Part shown: piece after piece, positions 8,577-17,508 of the stretch | How the letters are laid out: the number at the start of each line of letters is the position of its first letter | Numbering within the stretch: position 1 is the first letter of the stretch | Origin: Candidatus Obscuribacterales bacterium | GTDB lineage: Bacteria > Cyanobacteriota > Vampirovibrionia > Obscuribacterales > Obscuribacteraceae | Length of the DNA: 64,000 nt | Direction of reading: 5' to 3' | Assembly: GCA_020634035.1 (NCBI GenBank) | Contig: JACKCM010000006.1 | Span: 124,001 to 188,000, forward strand | Notes under the pieces: model-generated | What the model saw: only the letters and a program-made list of their open reading frames with translations | Told to the model about the DNA's origin: nothing | Database searches by the model: none | Position numbers and translations under genes: made by a program

Positions 8577-9143
8577 CTAAACGGACATCAAACTTTTTTC
8601 GACGACTTGCAATTTGCCTTTGAGGCTGCCGTCTATGACCTGGTCTCCCAGGCGCAGGATCATCCCGCCGATTAAGGAGGGATCGACTTCGACATCCAGC
8701 TCGAGCTTCTTGCCGAGGTGCTCGGTGAGCCGGGCTTTGATGTCTTGAATCTGGCTGTCGTTCAATTTCTGAGCGCAGGTAAGAACGGCGCCGACCACAT
8801 TCATTCTCTCTCTGAGAATCGTTTTGAACGGACCTTCGAGATAAGGAAGCACCTCGAGACGGCGGCGCTCAGCCAGGAGCTTGAGCAGTCTCAGGGTAAC
8901 CGGGTCGACTCTGCCTTCGAAGGTTTTGAGAAGCAGGTTCTTTTTATCTTCCGGCGAAAGGTTGGGGTGATTGAGCACCAGAGAGAAATCTTCGTTGGTA
9001 TCGAAGATCTCGGCTATCACTTTGAGATCACCGTGCACTCTCTCCAGGGCTTTGATAGCATCAGGGCCTTTGTGAGACTCCTCGATGATTTCAATAACCG
9101 CTTCGGCGTATTGAGAGGCTACTTGGGTTAGGTCACCGGACAT
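8577..9143 (-). CDS. atpH: ATP synthase F1 subunit delta
   Basis: 188 residues. Typical OSCP/delta architecture: an N-terminal helical bundle (ASQYAEAVIEII, NHPNLSPEDKKNLL) and a C-terminal beta-like part (VDPSLIGGMILRLGDQVIDGS), the most conserved segment of the family. It joins the F1 head to the peripheral stalk. It lies between the b-subunit genes and atpA in the standard order. Confidence 0.95.
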   Translation of the reverse strand: MSGDLTQVASQYAEAVIEIIEESHKGPDAIKALERVHGDLKVIAEIFDTNEDFSLVLNHPNLSPEDKKNLLLKTFEGRVDPVTLRLLKLLAERRRLEVLPYLEGPFKTILRERMNVVGAVLTCAQKLNDSQIQDIKARLTEHLGKKLELDVEVDPSLIGGMILRLGDQVIDGSLKGKLQVVEKSLMSV

Positions 9144-9166
9144 CTAAAAATCTCCTCCTGGCGGCT

Positions 9167-9745
9167 CTAGCGGGTCGAGCCGGTGCTGACTCTGCCCTGG
9201 CCGGGCACCATGGACTTATCACCGTCGCCGAGTTGATCAAGTTGCTCAATAAATTGATTCATGAGCACTTTCTTCTCACCATCAGAGATATTGCTTCTCA
9301 GATAGCTCTCGGAAAGTTGCATGGCAGCCCTGACAGCAGCCTTCCGGGTCTCGGTAATCACCACCTGTCTTTCGTTGGCGATGGCCGCATCGAACTTCTG
9401 TTTCAGATTTTCGATGTCTTTTTCCGTCTGGCTCTGCATCTCTTTCTTCATCTGCTCAGCCACCACTTTGGCTTCGTCGATGATTTTTTCAGCTTCGGCT
9501 TCGGCGTTCTCTACCCGGGCTTTCTGGGTGGCGAGAAACTCTTCGGCTTCGGCTCTGGCTTTTTCGGCAGCGTCTATCGCTTCGTTGATGCGCTTGGCAC
9601 GCTTCTCGACCACAGCAGGAATGATTTTATTCCAGCCCCAGACTATCAGTCCGGCGAGCACCAGCCAGTTCACCAGGTTGCTCTGAAAGTTGGTCACAGC
9701 ATCCATGATGTTGCCAGAGTGATGCACTTCAGCAAAGAAAAACAT
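9167..9745 (-). CDS. atpF: ATP synthase Fo subunit b
   Basis: 192 residues. One N-terminal membrane helix (LVNWLVLAGLIVWGWNKIIP) is followed by a long charged coiled coil rich in Ala, Glu and Lys, forming half of the peripheral stalk. The start ATG overlaps the stop of the preceding b' gene (TAATG), suggesting translational coupling and a 1:1 ratio. The ATG of the second Met (residue 14) is an alternative start. The C-terminal extension (QGRVSTGSTR) has no known role. Confidence 0.93.
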   Translation of the reverse strand: MFFFAEVHHSGNIMDAVTNFQSNLVNWLVLAGLIVWGWNKIIPAVVEKRAKRINEAIDAAEKARAEAEEFLATQKARVENAEAEAEKIIDEAKVVAEQMKKEMQSQTEKDIENLKQKFDAAIANERQVVITETRKAAVRAAMQLSESYLRSNISDGEKKVLMNQFIEQLDQLGDGDKSMVPGQGRVSTGSTR

Positions 9746-10221
9746 TAACAGGCTTCCTCCAGTGCTCGATGAACCGCAGCCGGCTCGATGTTGACCGCAG
9801 CGCTCGTTCCCAGAAGCTTAGAGACGATTTCAGAAACCAGTACGGTCTCTTCTTCGACCAGGTCTTTGACCAGGCTCTCTTTCTCTTTCAGGAAACTGGA
9901 TTTGGCTTCATCGAATTTTTTGCGGCCTTCATTTTCTATGGCAGCAAGCTTTTCGGAACGAAGCTTTTGAGCCTCTCCGGTGGATTGGTTGATGATACTT
10001 TGAGCTTCTTCCCGAATCTCGGCAAGCTTTTTCTCGTACTTCTCAACCACGGCGCTGGCATCGTCACGCAGCTCCTGAGCCTTCTTGCTATCCCCGGTGA
10101 TTTTCTTGTCTCGGCTTTCAATCGCCTCACCAACAGGGGTGAGGAATAGATTGTCGAGCATCACCATAAATAGGAGAAAGCTCAAAATAAAGATGACGAT
10201 GGTGGCGTTTAGCTCAAACAT
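9745..10221 (-). CDS. atpF': ATP synthase Fo subunit b' (second b-type subunit)
   Basis: 158 residues. The N-terminal helix (FELNATIVIFILSFLLFMVMLDNLFLTPV) followed by VGEAIESRDKKI is the hallmark of b' subunits from cyanobacteria, plastids and some other bacteria. It pairs with subunit b to make a heterodimeric stalk rather than the b homodimer seen in E. coli. Its stop codon overlaps the atpF start. This b'/b pair is one of the best lineage clues in the window. Confidence 0.93.
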   Translation of the reverse strand: MFELNATIVIFILSFLLFMVMLDNLFLTPVGEAIESRDKKITGDSKKAQELRDDASAVVEKYEKKLAEIREEAQSIINQSTGEAQKLRSEKLAAIENEGRKKFDEAKSSFLKEKESLVKDLVEEETVLVSEIVSKLLGTSAAVNIEPAAVHRALEEAC

Positions 10222-10288
10222 TGCTTCTCAAACTTCCGTCTTTAACTTACCGACAAACTTGCTGCCCGCTTTATTCAGGTAACTCTTC

Positions 10289-10597
10289 TTAGAGACCCAG
10301 GGGGAACATGTAGAGAAGGATAGCTACAACGAAAGCGAAGAGACCGAGCGCTTCCATAAGAGCGGCGAAGATGATGCCGTTGTTACGGAGGCTGGCTTCC
10401 ATTTCGGGTTGACGAGCCATACCTTCAAGAGCTTTGGAAGCGGCGACGCCGATACCGATACCAGGGCCGAATACACCCACGGCGGCGATACCTGCACCGA
10501 TTCTGGACATTGCTTTGATGAAGGTTTCAGGGTCCATGCCGGCGGCTCCTGCTGCTCCAGCTTGTGCTCCGGCTTCGGCGATTAGTTGGTGATCCAC
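10289..10597 (-). CDS. atpE: ATP synthase Fo subunit c
   Basis: 102 residues, longer than the usual 75-82 because of an Ala/Gly-rich N-terminal extension (AGAQAGAAGAAGM). Helix 1 has the glycine-rich packing motif (GPGIGIGVAASKALEG), the loop ARQPE is intact, and helix 2 carries the ion-binding carboxylate in FAALMEALGLFAFVVA. The residue after the Glu is Ala rather than the Ser/Thr usual in sodium-binding rings, so a proton ring is expected (inference). It lies 36 bp downstream of atpB. Confidence 0.96.
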   Translation of the reverse strand: MDHQLIAEAGAQAGAAGAAGMDPETFIKAMSRIGAGIAAVGVFGPGIGIGVAASKALEGMARQPEMEASLRNNGIIFAALMEALGLFAFVVAILLYMFPLGL

Positions 10598-10632
10598 TTT
10601 CTTTATCTCCTGTATTTATTTGATAACGGCTG

Positions 10633-11406
10633 TTAGTGATGATCGGCTACAGCCATGCCGATATAAATCCCCGTTAGTAGGGCAAAAACAAATGCCTGAA
10701 TTAAGGCGATAAACATTTCGAAGGCCATCACACCCACCGGGGCGATGATGAAAGGTACCAGCTTCAGTGCCACCATCCTGGTGATCTCATCGGCGGTTAT
10801 AACCAGAAGAAGTCGAAGAGCCAGGGTGGAAGGGCGGATGATCAAGTCGAGCCATTCAACCGGGTTGAAGGCCAGCTCTTTGGCGTAGGCGGCACCGTGC
10901 TTGAAGAAGCCGGCTCCTAAATAAACCACCAGCGAGATCAGAGCCAGACCGAAGGTGACGTTGAAATCTGTAGTAGGTGAAGCAATCTCCCAGGGTTCGA
11001 CATGGGCACCATGACCGAGGTGGGGCCAACCAGGGAAGATGTACTCGCAAGCCGCCCAGGGACCGATGCCTATGAGGTTGCCTGCCAGTACGAAGAGGAA
11101 GATACCTGCGATGAGCGGGAAGAAGGGTCGGTAGTCTTTGCCAATCTGCCCCTGGGCGAGGTCCTTGACGAAAGCGTAGACCCCTTCGGCAATCGCCTGA
11201 CCGGCGCCGCCGGGACCATCTTTGACCAGGGCGGGCTTCACTGAAGCCGCTAATAAAAGAATGCCCCCCATGCAGATCCAGGAGAGGGCAAGCGTGTCGA
11301 CATGAATGGCGCCTACAGTACCGAGACCGGGTAACTGTTGACTGGCGGCATCGCCAATATAGCTTTCAAAGACCGGATTTTCGAGGGTTAGATGTTTTCC
11401 AAGCAT
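10633..11406 (-). CDS. atpB: ATP synthase Fo subunit a
   Basis: 257 residues with about six membrane helices. The helix holding the essential arginine reads TLALRLLLVITADE; most bacterial proteins have a LRLFGN-type sequence here. The Arg is kept but the Phe-Gly-Asn that normally follows is Leu-Leu-Val, which is unusual. The C-terminal helix AFVFALLTGIYI is conserved. Subunit a forms the two ion half-channels next to the c ring. A 201-bp gap separates it from the upstream atpI-type gene. Confidence 0.94.
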   Translation of the reverse strand: MLGKHLTLENPVFESYIGDAASQQLPGLGTVGAIHVDTLALSWICMGGILLLAASVKPALVKDGPGGAGQAIAEGVYAFVKDLAQGQIGKDYRPFFPLIAGIFLFVLAGNLIGIGPWAACEYIFPGWPHLGHGAHVEPWEIASPTTDFNVTFGLALISLVVYLGAGFFKHGAAYAKELAFNPVEWLDLIIRPSTLALRLLLVITADEITRMVALKLVPFIIAPVGVMAFEMFIALIQAFVFALLTGIYIGMAVADHH

Positions 11407-11607
11407 TGAATTTTATTTTCCAGACTGAACCCAGAACCGACAGACTCGCAACGGGTCGGTTCTCACTAACGCATGCAAATCATAGCAGATGCCTGATCTA
11501 CTCTGATTCTTAGCGATTTCTGAGAAATGGCCGACAAAGCGGTTCAAGCCGGGTTGTCAAACCGCATTATGAAATCGATTTAGCACACAGTTTCTTAAGC
11601 TGATTTG

Positions 11608-11883
11608 TCACTTTTCGTCAGATTCGTCAGATTTGGTCGCAGGCCCGCTTTGCTTGAATTTTTCAGCAGCTTTGACCATTCGCCAGACTCCGGCGCCAAA
11701 TCCGAGCATGATCCCCAGTAAAGTCAGAAAGAATGACAGAGCTTTGTTTTGCAGCTTTTCACCAATCCAGAAGCCAAGATAGCCGAAAAAGCATGTCAGG
11801 ACCACCAGATTCATGCCCCACTGACTGGCAAGGACCCAACCGGGAGGTGAGCTAGATTTCAGTTCTTCGTCGCTATTCGCCAT
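11608..11883 (-). CDS. AtpI/AtpZ-type ATP synthase accessory protein
   Basis: 91 residues with two predicted membrane helices (GMNLVVLTCFFGYLGFWIG and FFLTLLGIMLGFGAGVWRM) and a charged tail. The size and helix-turn-helix layout fit the AtpZ (F0F1-ATPase subunit, PF09527-like) family rather than the larger AtpI. Such proteins precede the ATP synthase operon and are linked to c-ring assembly or Mg/Ca transport. It is the first gene of the minus-strand operon. Confidence 0.8.
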   Translation of the reverse strand: MANSDEELKSSSPPGWVLASQWGMNLVVLTCFFGYLGFWIGEKLQNKALSFFLTLLGIMLGFGAGVWRMVKAAEKFKQSGPATKSDESDEK

Positions 11884-12229
11884 GGATCGATTTAAGTGTT
11901 TGTTAAGACCTAGTGTAAAGCTCGTTTACCATAATACCTCTTCGAAACCATTTTGAAATGCCCGGATAATCAGAAAAAATCCACTGGCGGCGCGGGATTC
12001 AGAGCCTGAATCGGCCAGGCAACCGTCTCATAAAGAGCCTTGCCAAGCGAGACCGGCTAAATTTCTTCAAGTGCCAGTTCCTATATTTATTGATTTCTCT
12101 CGCGTCCCGGCGGCAAGCAAAGAGCCCCATCTAAATATTGCCATGAGAAAGACGGGACAACTGGGAATAAAACCAATGGGTTTTGCTAGACTAAATAACC
12201 TGACTTAATGATAAAGGAGTTGTCGAGTA
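11884..12229 (+). other. 346-bp divergent intergenic region between atpI and pspA
   Basis: No ORF or RNA gene is evident. It must hold the promoters of both the ATP synthase operon (minus) and pspA (plus). A small inverted repeat AAAACC-N4-GGTTTT (12169-12184) sits about 45 bp before the pspA start and could be an operator. A TCCTATATT element near 12080 resembles the promoter element described at 60415 and 63556, but lacks the TTCAC repeats. pspA has a ribosome site AAGGAG at 12213-12218. No confident -35/-10 pair is seen. Confidence 0.5.
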
Positions 12230-12991
12230 ATGTTCCAGCGCATCGCTACGCTGTTCAAGGCCATGGTCAATAACATCCTGGGCAAGATGGAAGATCCCCA
12301 GATGCTGCTCGAACAGACCTATCAAGATCTGCAGCAAAACTTGATTCAAGTAAGACAGGCAGTGGCCCAGGCAATCGCCACCGAAAAGCAGATCGAGCAA
12401 CAGCTCCAGAAGAATAAAGACCAGGCTGCCACCTGGCAGAACCGCGCTGCTATGGCGGTTCAACAGGGCAACGACGATCTTGCCAGACAGGCTCTGCAGA
12501 GAAAGCAACAATATTCTCAAGCTGCCGCCGACTTCGAAACCCAGCTCAAAGCTCAGAAAGAAGTCACCGCCAGTCTGCGTCAGAGATTGACCGAATTAGA
12601 GAACGAAGTTCAAAAATACAACACCAAGAAGCAAGTGCTCATCGCCCGGGACAAAGCTGCCCAGGCTACTTCTAAAGCCAACGAGATTCTCTCGAAAACT
12701 TCCACATCCGGTGCCCTGTCCATCATGGACCGCATGGAAGAGAAGGTCGGAGAGAAAGAGGCAAGGGCGGCTGCTCTTGCTGAACTCGGCACCGACTCCC
12801 TCGAAGACAAATTCAAAGACTTCGAAGGCGACGCCAGCATCGAAATGGAGCTTCTAGCCCTCAAAGGCGGCGGAGTTCCAGCAGGCGGCGACCACAATCT
12901 GCTCACCCAGGACAAACCAGGCGTGCCGGAAGGCGAGCTGCTGCTCGAAATCAAAGAAGACGCCGAAGAAGCTCAAGAAGTCAAAGACTAA
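12230..12991 (+). CDS. pspA: PspA/IM30 (Vipp1-like) membrane-stress protein
   Basis: 253 residues, almost entirely helical with a long coiled coil. The N-terminal amphipathic helix (MFQRIATLFKAMVNNILGKM) and the following EDPQMLLEQTYQDLQ match the PspA/IM30 family, relatives of ESCRT-III that polymerise on damaged membranes. Residues after about 220 form an acidic tail (PEGELLLEIKEDAEEAQ). It may be a cyanobacterial-type Vipp1 relative, but without thylakoids a general envelope-stress role is more likely. Its stop codon interlocks with that of the convergent tgt gene (12988-12991). Confidence 0.93.
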   Translation: MFQRIATLFKAMVNNILGKMEDPQMLLEQTYQDLQQNLIQVRQAVAQAIATEKQIEQQLQKNKDQAATWQNRAAMAVQQGNDDLARQALQRKQQYSQAAADFETQLKAQKEVTASLRQRLTELENEVQKYNTKKQVLIARDKAAQATSKANEILSKTSTSGALSIMDRMEEKVGEKEARAAALAELGTDSLEDKFKDFEGDASIEMELLALKGGGVPAGGDHNLLTQDKPGVPEGELLLEIKEDAEEAQEVKD

Positions 12992-14124
12992 GTTCCCAGC
13001 TCTTTGCCCATATTGGCAGCGAATTCAAGGAAATATTCTTTGAAACGTCCTTCTATAATTGCCTGACGGCAGAGCTGCGCCTGGCGGATCAAAAACCGTA
13101 CATTATGTATAGATATAAGAGTCGCCCCGGACATTTCTTTGGCACGAATCAAATGACATAGATAGGCGCGGCTGTACTTGGCACAGGTGAAGCAGTCGCA
13201 ATCAGGATCTAAGGGGCTGAAGTCTTCTCTATAATCGGCATTTTTGATGGCGATCCGACCAAAAGAGGTGAAGGCGGCACCATGGCGAGCCAGCCTGGTG
13301 GGCGAGACACAATCGAACATATCGATACCGGCTCGAACCGAGAAAACGATATCCCAGGGCGTGCCCACCCCCATCAGATAACGCGGTTTTTCCCGGGGCA
13401 AAAGCGGCGTGGCAAATAGAACAATTCTTTCTATAGTGTCGCGGTCCTCACCAACGGCAACACCACCGATGGCAAAGCCGGGAAGGTCGAAAGAGGTTAC
13501 CTGTTTAACCGACTCGGCTCTGAGATCTTCATAGATACTGCCCTGGACAATACCAAACAGAGCCTGGTCGCCTGCTCTGCTGTGCGATTCGACACAGCGC
13601 TCCAACCATCGGTGGGTGCGATCCATAGCAGCCCTGGCTTCATCTATGGTGGCAGGATTTTTGACACAGTCGTCGAAAGCCATGATGATGTCGGCGCCCA
13701 GAGCGTTCTGAATCTCCATGGATTTCTCCGGCCCGATAAAGTGCCTGGCGCCGCCTTTGTGGTCCTGAAAGTGGACGCCATCATCGGTAATGCGCCTCAG
13801 ACTGTCGAGACTGAACACCTGAAATCCGCCAGAGTCAGTCAGAATAGGTTTTTGCCAGTTCATAAAGCCATGCAGACCGCCGGCTTTTTTAACCAGTTCA
13901 TGGCCCGGTCTGAGATAAAGGTGATAAGCGTTGGAGAGCACGATCTCGGCTCCGCAGCGCTCGACATCGTCGAAGGTCATTGCTCTGAGAGCAGCATTGG
14001 TGCCAACGGGCATGAAAACCGGAGTCTCTATGCGACCATGGGGAGTGGTAAGCACGGCAGCCCTTGCCCCGGACCAGGGACATTCGGCAACGAGCTCATA
14101 TTTGATCGAACTGACTGTGTTCAA
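12988..14124 (-). CDS. tgt: tRNA-guanine (queuine) transglycosylase
   Basis: 378 residues. Exchanges G34 for preQ1 in GUN-anticodon tRNAs on the way to queuosine. Conserved parts seen: TPVFMPVGT, the catalytic region TDSGGFQVFSL, the second Asp in FDCVSPTRLARHG, and the zinc site CDCFTCAKYSRAYLCHL. The most upstream start is TTG (14124) with no strong ribosome site. Other queuosine genes are not in the window. It converges with pspA without any intergenic space. Confidence 0.96.
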   Translation of the reverse strand: MNTVSSIKYELVAECPWSGARAAVLTTPHGRIETPVFMPVGTNAALRAMTFDDVERCGAEIVLSNAYHLYLRPGHELVKKAGGLHGFMNWQKPILTDSGGFQVFSLDSLRRITDDGVHFQDHKGGARHFIGPEKSMEIQNALGADIIMAFDDCVKNPATIDEARAAMDRTHRWLERCVESHSRAGDQALFGIVQGSIYEDLRAESVKQVTSFDLPGFAIGGVAVGEDRDTIERIVLFATPLLPREKPRYLMGVGTPWDIVFSVRAGIDMFDCVSPTRLARHGAAFTSFGRIAIKNADYREDFSPLDPDCDCFTCAKYSRAYLCHLIRAKEMSGATLISIHNVRFLIRQAQLCRQAIIEGRFKEYFLEFAANMGKELGT

Positions 14125-14236
14125 GGCGATTTATCGAAACTCCGGACAAGCAGAAAGAAGAGTGTAGCAAATGCCATGGTCTAAGTAGAGAAAATGATTT
14201 TCCCGTATAATTAATCGAACCGTATTTGAATGGATT

Positions 14237-15871
14237 ATGACCGGTAGAAGAACCAAAATTCTAGCTGTTTTATGCATGGCTGTCGCCTCGGCACTGGCTC
14301 CGGGAGCTGCCTTTGGGTCGGCGCCGGAAGAGGCCGCCGAGAAAAAATTAGTAGGCAGCATAAGCTCGATTCGACAGCGCGTGGAAAAAGACCACCGAGT
14401 CAGACTGGTAGAAGACAAACACAAAGGTAAGTCGAGAATCCACTGCTATCTGGTCACCGCCAATCAGACTCTGCCTTATGTAATAAGCCTTGGCTGGCTG
14501 CGCACCACCGACTCTGTCCTCAAGAGTACTGAGCCGAAGAAGAAGAAACACCACCTCATTCCCCGGGTGAAGCTACACCTGCCCGGCCGAACAAAAGCAA
14601 ACGAACCGGATGATATCAATCTCAAAAGCAAGAACCTGCTGGAAAGCGCCAGACAGAGCGCTCCGCCACTTAATGTGGTGGACGAGAACAACTTCATCAT
14701 CCCTTCATTGACCGAATCACCGCTCGACTCTTCGAGAAAAGTGGATATTCTCTACCTCACCGCTTTTGATGCCCTCATCGAAAAGAAGATGGACAAAGCA
14801 GAAAAGCTGCTCGCATCGGTTCTGGATCAATGCCCGGAAGACGCCAAGTTTCAGAACAGCTATGCAGTGGTGCTGGCGCTGAGAGGAGACTACAAAGAAG
14901 CGGGCAAACACATAGACAAAGCGATTGCGTTGAACGGCAGCTATAGCTTTGCCATCACCAATAGAGCCCTTTTGGAATTGGCCCGGGGCAGATCAAAAGA
15001 AGCGCTGAAAGCAGCCGATCAAGCCCTTGCCCTGAAGCCGGATTTTCTTCCGGCGAAACTAGCTAAAGCAAGAGCCCTTTTAGACACCGGCCAAAAAGAA
15101 GAAGCTTTGACCATGGCCAGGGAGTTGAAGCAACTATACAGCGCCGATTGGCAGACCATGCTGCTTCTCGCCGATGCTGAACTGGCCACAAAAAACTATA
15201 AAGAGGCGCGCGAGACTCTGGCTCGCCTGACTGTTCTTAGTCCCAATAATTCAGACCTGCTTCTAAAGCTGGCCCATGCCGAGGAGCAACTGGGCGATCT
15301 CGACGCGGCCATGAAAAACGCTCGCAAATCCACCCAGGCAGGCGCCCAGGATCCCAGGACCCATATCGCTCTGGGTGATTATCTAAAAGACAACCGAGAC
15401 GAGAAAGCAGCCTTGCTACAGTATGAACGGGCGCTTGACTTAAAACCGGCAAGCGCCTTTAAAAAGCGGGCCATGGGATCGATTCTATCTATATATGTAG
15501 GGCAGAACAAACTGGAAGAAGCCTACGAAATCTCAGGTCAGTGGGTGGACAAGAACCAGGACGAAGCCTTCTGTCACTTCAACCATGCCTGGATCGCATC
15601 GCAACTGGACGGCACCGAATATAGAGACACCGCCATCGAAGAATATAATACAGCGATCAAATTAGACAAGAGCCTGGCCTCAGCCAGATATAACCTTGCC
15701 CTTCTACTGCTCAAAGGAGGACGCAACGAAGAGGCGCTTGCCCAGCTCAAGACTTTCGTAAAAGATTCTCCGGATGACAAAGATGTGCCCCAGGCAAAAG
15801 AGCTGCTTGAAAAATTGACCGGAGCCGGAACCAGCACTGAAAAAGCAAAGAAAACAGAGAGCAAACCCTAG
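14237..15871 (+). CDS. Exported TPR-repeat protein
   Basis: 544 residues. A Sec signal peptide (MTGRRTKILAVLCMAVASAL...AFGS) is followed by a poorly conserved region to about residue 150, then a long array of TPR-type helix pairs to the C-terminus (DYKEAGKHIDKAIALN, RSKEALKAADQALALKP, DEKAALLQYERALDLKP, AIEEYNTAIKLDKS). It ends in a Lys-rich tail. It probably scaffolds proteins in the periplasm; no enzymatic domain is visible. A TATAAT at 14206-14211 may be its promoter -10, with no clear -35. The stop codon shares bases with that of the convergent gene. Confidence 0.85.
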   Translation: MTGRRTKILAVLCMAVASALAPGAAFGSAPEEAAEKKLVGSISSIRQRVEKDHRVRLVEDKHKGKSRIHCYLVTANQTLPYVISLGWLRTTDSVLKSTEPKKKKHHLIPRVKLHLPGRTKANEPDDINLKSKNLLESARQSAPPLNVVDENNFIIPSLTESPLDSSRKVDILYLTAFDALIEKKMDKAEKLLASVLDQCPEDAKFQNSYAVVLALRGDYKEAGKHIDKAIALNGSYSFAITNRALLELARGRSKEALKAADQALALKPDFLPAKLAKARALLDTGQKEEALTMARELKQLYSADWQTMLLLADAELATKNYKEARETLARLTVLSPNNSDLLLKLAHAEEQLGDLDAAMKNARKSTQAGAQDPRTHIALGDYLKDNRDEKAALLQYERALDLKPASAFKKRAMGSILSIYVGQNKLEEAYEISGQWVDKNQDEAFCHFNHAWIASQLDGTEYRDTAIEEYNTAIKLDKSLASARYNLALLLLKGGRNEEALAQLKTFVKDSPDDKDVPQAKELLEKLTGAGTSTEKAKKTESKP

Positions 15872-17070
15872 CGCTGCAGCCAGCCTATTTCGCGCAGCAC
15901 GTCTTCAAGTTCGCCGCCGGACCAGAGCCACATATGTACGGCGAATATAGATTGTTCCAGGGTGAGCACGCCGCCCTCGAGCAGAACCCGACACTTTTTA
16001 GCCGCTTCAAGACGAGAGGTCGAGACAAGCTTGTGCTCTACCAGATACTGCTCGGCGTTCATGCCGGAGCCTTTTAACTCGCTAACTATTTTTCTCAGAT
16101 CGCTGTCGGACAAAAACGAAAGCCCGTGGACCAGCTCTAATAAGCGGGCATCTTCTCGGGGCAGATCATTTTCGGCAGGCACCTCGGCGACAAAATTCTC
16201 CAGCTCTTCAGCCACCGAATTGCCGGTCTCATCGCAGCGCTTCAAGACATCGACCGCTTTATTCGGAGATATCTTGTTTGCTCTTATTAGATCCTGCAAA
16301 TCTAAGGCGGCCTCGACCACATTCTCTCCCACCAGACCGCTCTCCACCAGAATCTGCCCTATCGGCTTGGCTTCCGCCAGGCCGGTCTCGACGGCAGAAA
16401 GCAGATCGAGTTCGCTAACTAATTCAGCCAGCACAAAAAACTCTCCCAGACGCAAAATATGATCAGGCCTTATCTTTCGAAGACCGCCGAACTCGAGATA
16501 ATCTTCCAGAGAATCACCATGCATCTTGGTGAGCCGGAGAGCGCCGACAGCTTGATCCCGGGCGATTTTATCGTCCCTTAATAAGGTCTGGGCGGTGAGG
16601 GCGGCATAGGCAACAAACTCGGAAAGGGCGCCCTGGAGCACCAGTACCCTGGCCAGGGGCAGTCCGGAGCGCTGACTGGCGCTCAAGCCCTTATCCAGCT
16701 GATCGGCATCGAGGGTGCCCGAATCTATCAACAGGTCGCCGAGACTGCGGGTAAACTTGTAATACTCAGACTTCCAGCCCAGCTCATCGAGGGCCTCGTC
16801 GAGGCTGTATTTCTTTGTGCGCACATAAGAGAGCGCTTGAATTCCTTTATCCTCAGGCAGAAGACGCTCTCGTATAAGGGCCTGCACTCTCAGACCGGCG
16901 TTGAGCTCCTCTTCGGTGACAAAGCCGTTTATAGATAGAACCTGACCGATGGGCGACTCACTCTGGGAGGCAATATTGAGACAATTGGTCAGACCGCGAC
17001 GGGTGATCAGATCGGCCCGCACCAGCAGATCTCCTATCAAGGCCTGCTTTTTATCTTTGTTTTGTTTCAC
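15868..17070 (-). CDS. Protein of four tandem MshEN-like modules, unknown function
   Basis: 400 residues without signal peptide or membrane helix. It consists of four repeats of about 95 residues, roughly 10-104, 105-199, 200-300 and 301-400. Each has two short helical units of the form (I/L)GxLLVxAxLI...L..AL and (I/L)GxxLVxxGxLxxxxLxxAL, then a basic linker and a segment ending SLDEALDELGW or ELEDVLREIGW. The first two units resemble the MshEN/GspE N-terminal domain that binds c-di-GMP in some type II secretion and pilus ATPases. The same module forms the C-terminus of the kinase at 32089-33801. Whether it binds a nucleotide or only proteins is unknown. Confidence 0.7.
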   Translation of the reverse strand: MKQNKDKKQALIGDLLVRADLITRRGLTNCLNIASQSESPIGQVLSINGFVTEEELNAGLRVQALIRERLLPEDKGIQALSYVRTKKYSLDEALDELGWKSEYYKFTRSLGDLLIDSGTLDADQLDKGLSASQRSGLPLARVLVLQGALSEFVAYAALTAQTLLRDDKIARDQAVGALRLTKMHGDSLEDYLEFGGLRKIRPDHILRLGEFFVLAELVSELDLLSAVETGLAEAKPIGQILVESGLVGENVVEAALDLQDLIRANKISPNKAVDVLKRCDETGNSVAEELENFVAEVPAENDLPREDARLLELVHGLSFLSDSDLRKIVSELKGSGMNAEQYLVEHKLVSTSRLEAAKKCRVLLEGGVLTLEQSIFAVHMWLWSGGELEDVLREIGWLQR

Positions 17071-17508
17071 TATTTTTAAATTCCAGAAGTAGAAAGAGCC
17101 GGAAATATATCGAAAGAGATTATCACGGACCTCATTTTGATTACAAGCGGCTAATAAGTTTACATATAAACGGCTCGAATTCGCGAAAACGCTGATCGGA
17201 TCTAAAAAAAGGAGAAGCTGTATAATTCTAGCGATCTCTGGAATTCCTGATTATACGTTGATTTAGAGGGGCTTCCGAGGATCACTTTCCGATATAAACG
17301 TAGAGCAGCAAGTACCATAAACGGTGACAAATTTTCTCTGGGGGAAAAGCGGCGAGTATTAGCAAAGAGTTAGCAAAGTGAGTGTTGATGAACGTTTTCG
17401 ACATTGATCGCATATACACTTTATTGAAATCAGGCAAGACATCGCACCGGTTTTAGAACCACAACACTTGACACTAAATGGAGTGTGTAGTCTAATGCGG
17501 CAGAGGCA
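17071..17508 (+). other. 438-bp divergent intergenic region upstream of smc
   Basis: No convincing gene. It contains the strong smc promoter at its right end. A TATAAT at 17220-17225 follows GGAGAAGCTG but has no good -35. A 22-codon frame starting ATG at 17388 (MNVFDIDRIYTLLKSGKTSH...) ends within the promoter; it has no clear ribosome site and is not called as a gene. Confidence 0.5.
17468..17496 (+). promoter_or_regulatory. Strong sigma70-type promoter of the smc operon
   Basis: TTGACA (17468-17473), a 17-nt spacer, then TCTAAT (17491-17496). The -35 is perfect and the -10 has one mismatch. Transcription should start near 17502-17504, only a few bases before the first possible GTG start codon of smc at 17509. 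Confidence 0.75.

Noticed and set aside
12080..12090. TCCTATATT upstream of pspA as a third PHO-box promoter
   Set aside because: The TTCAC direct repeats are missing, so the match is probably chance.
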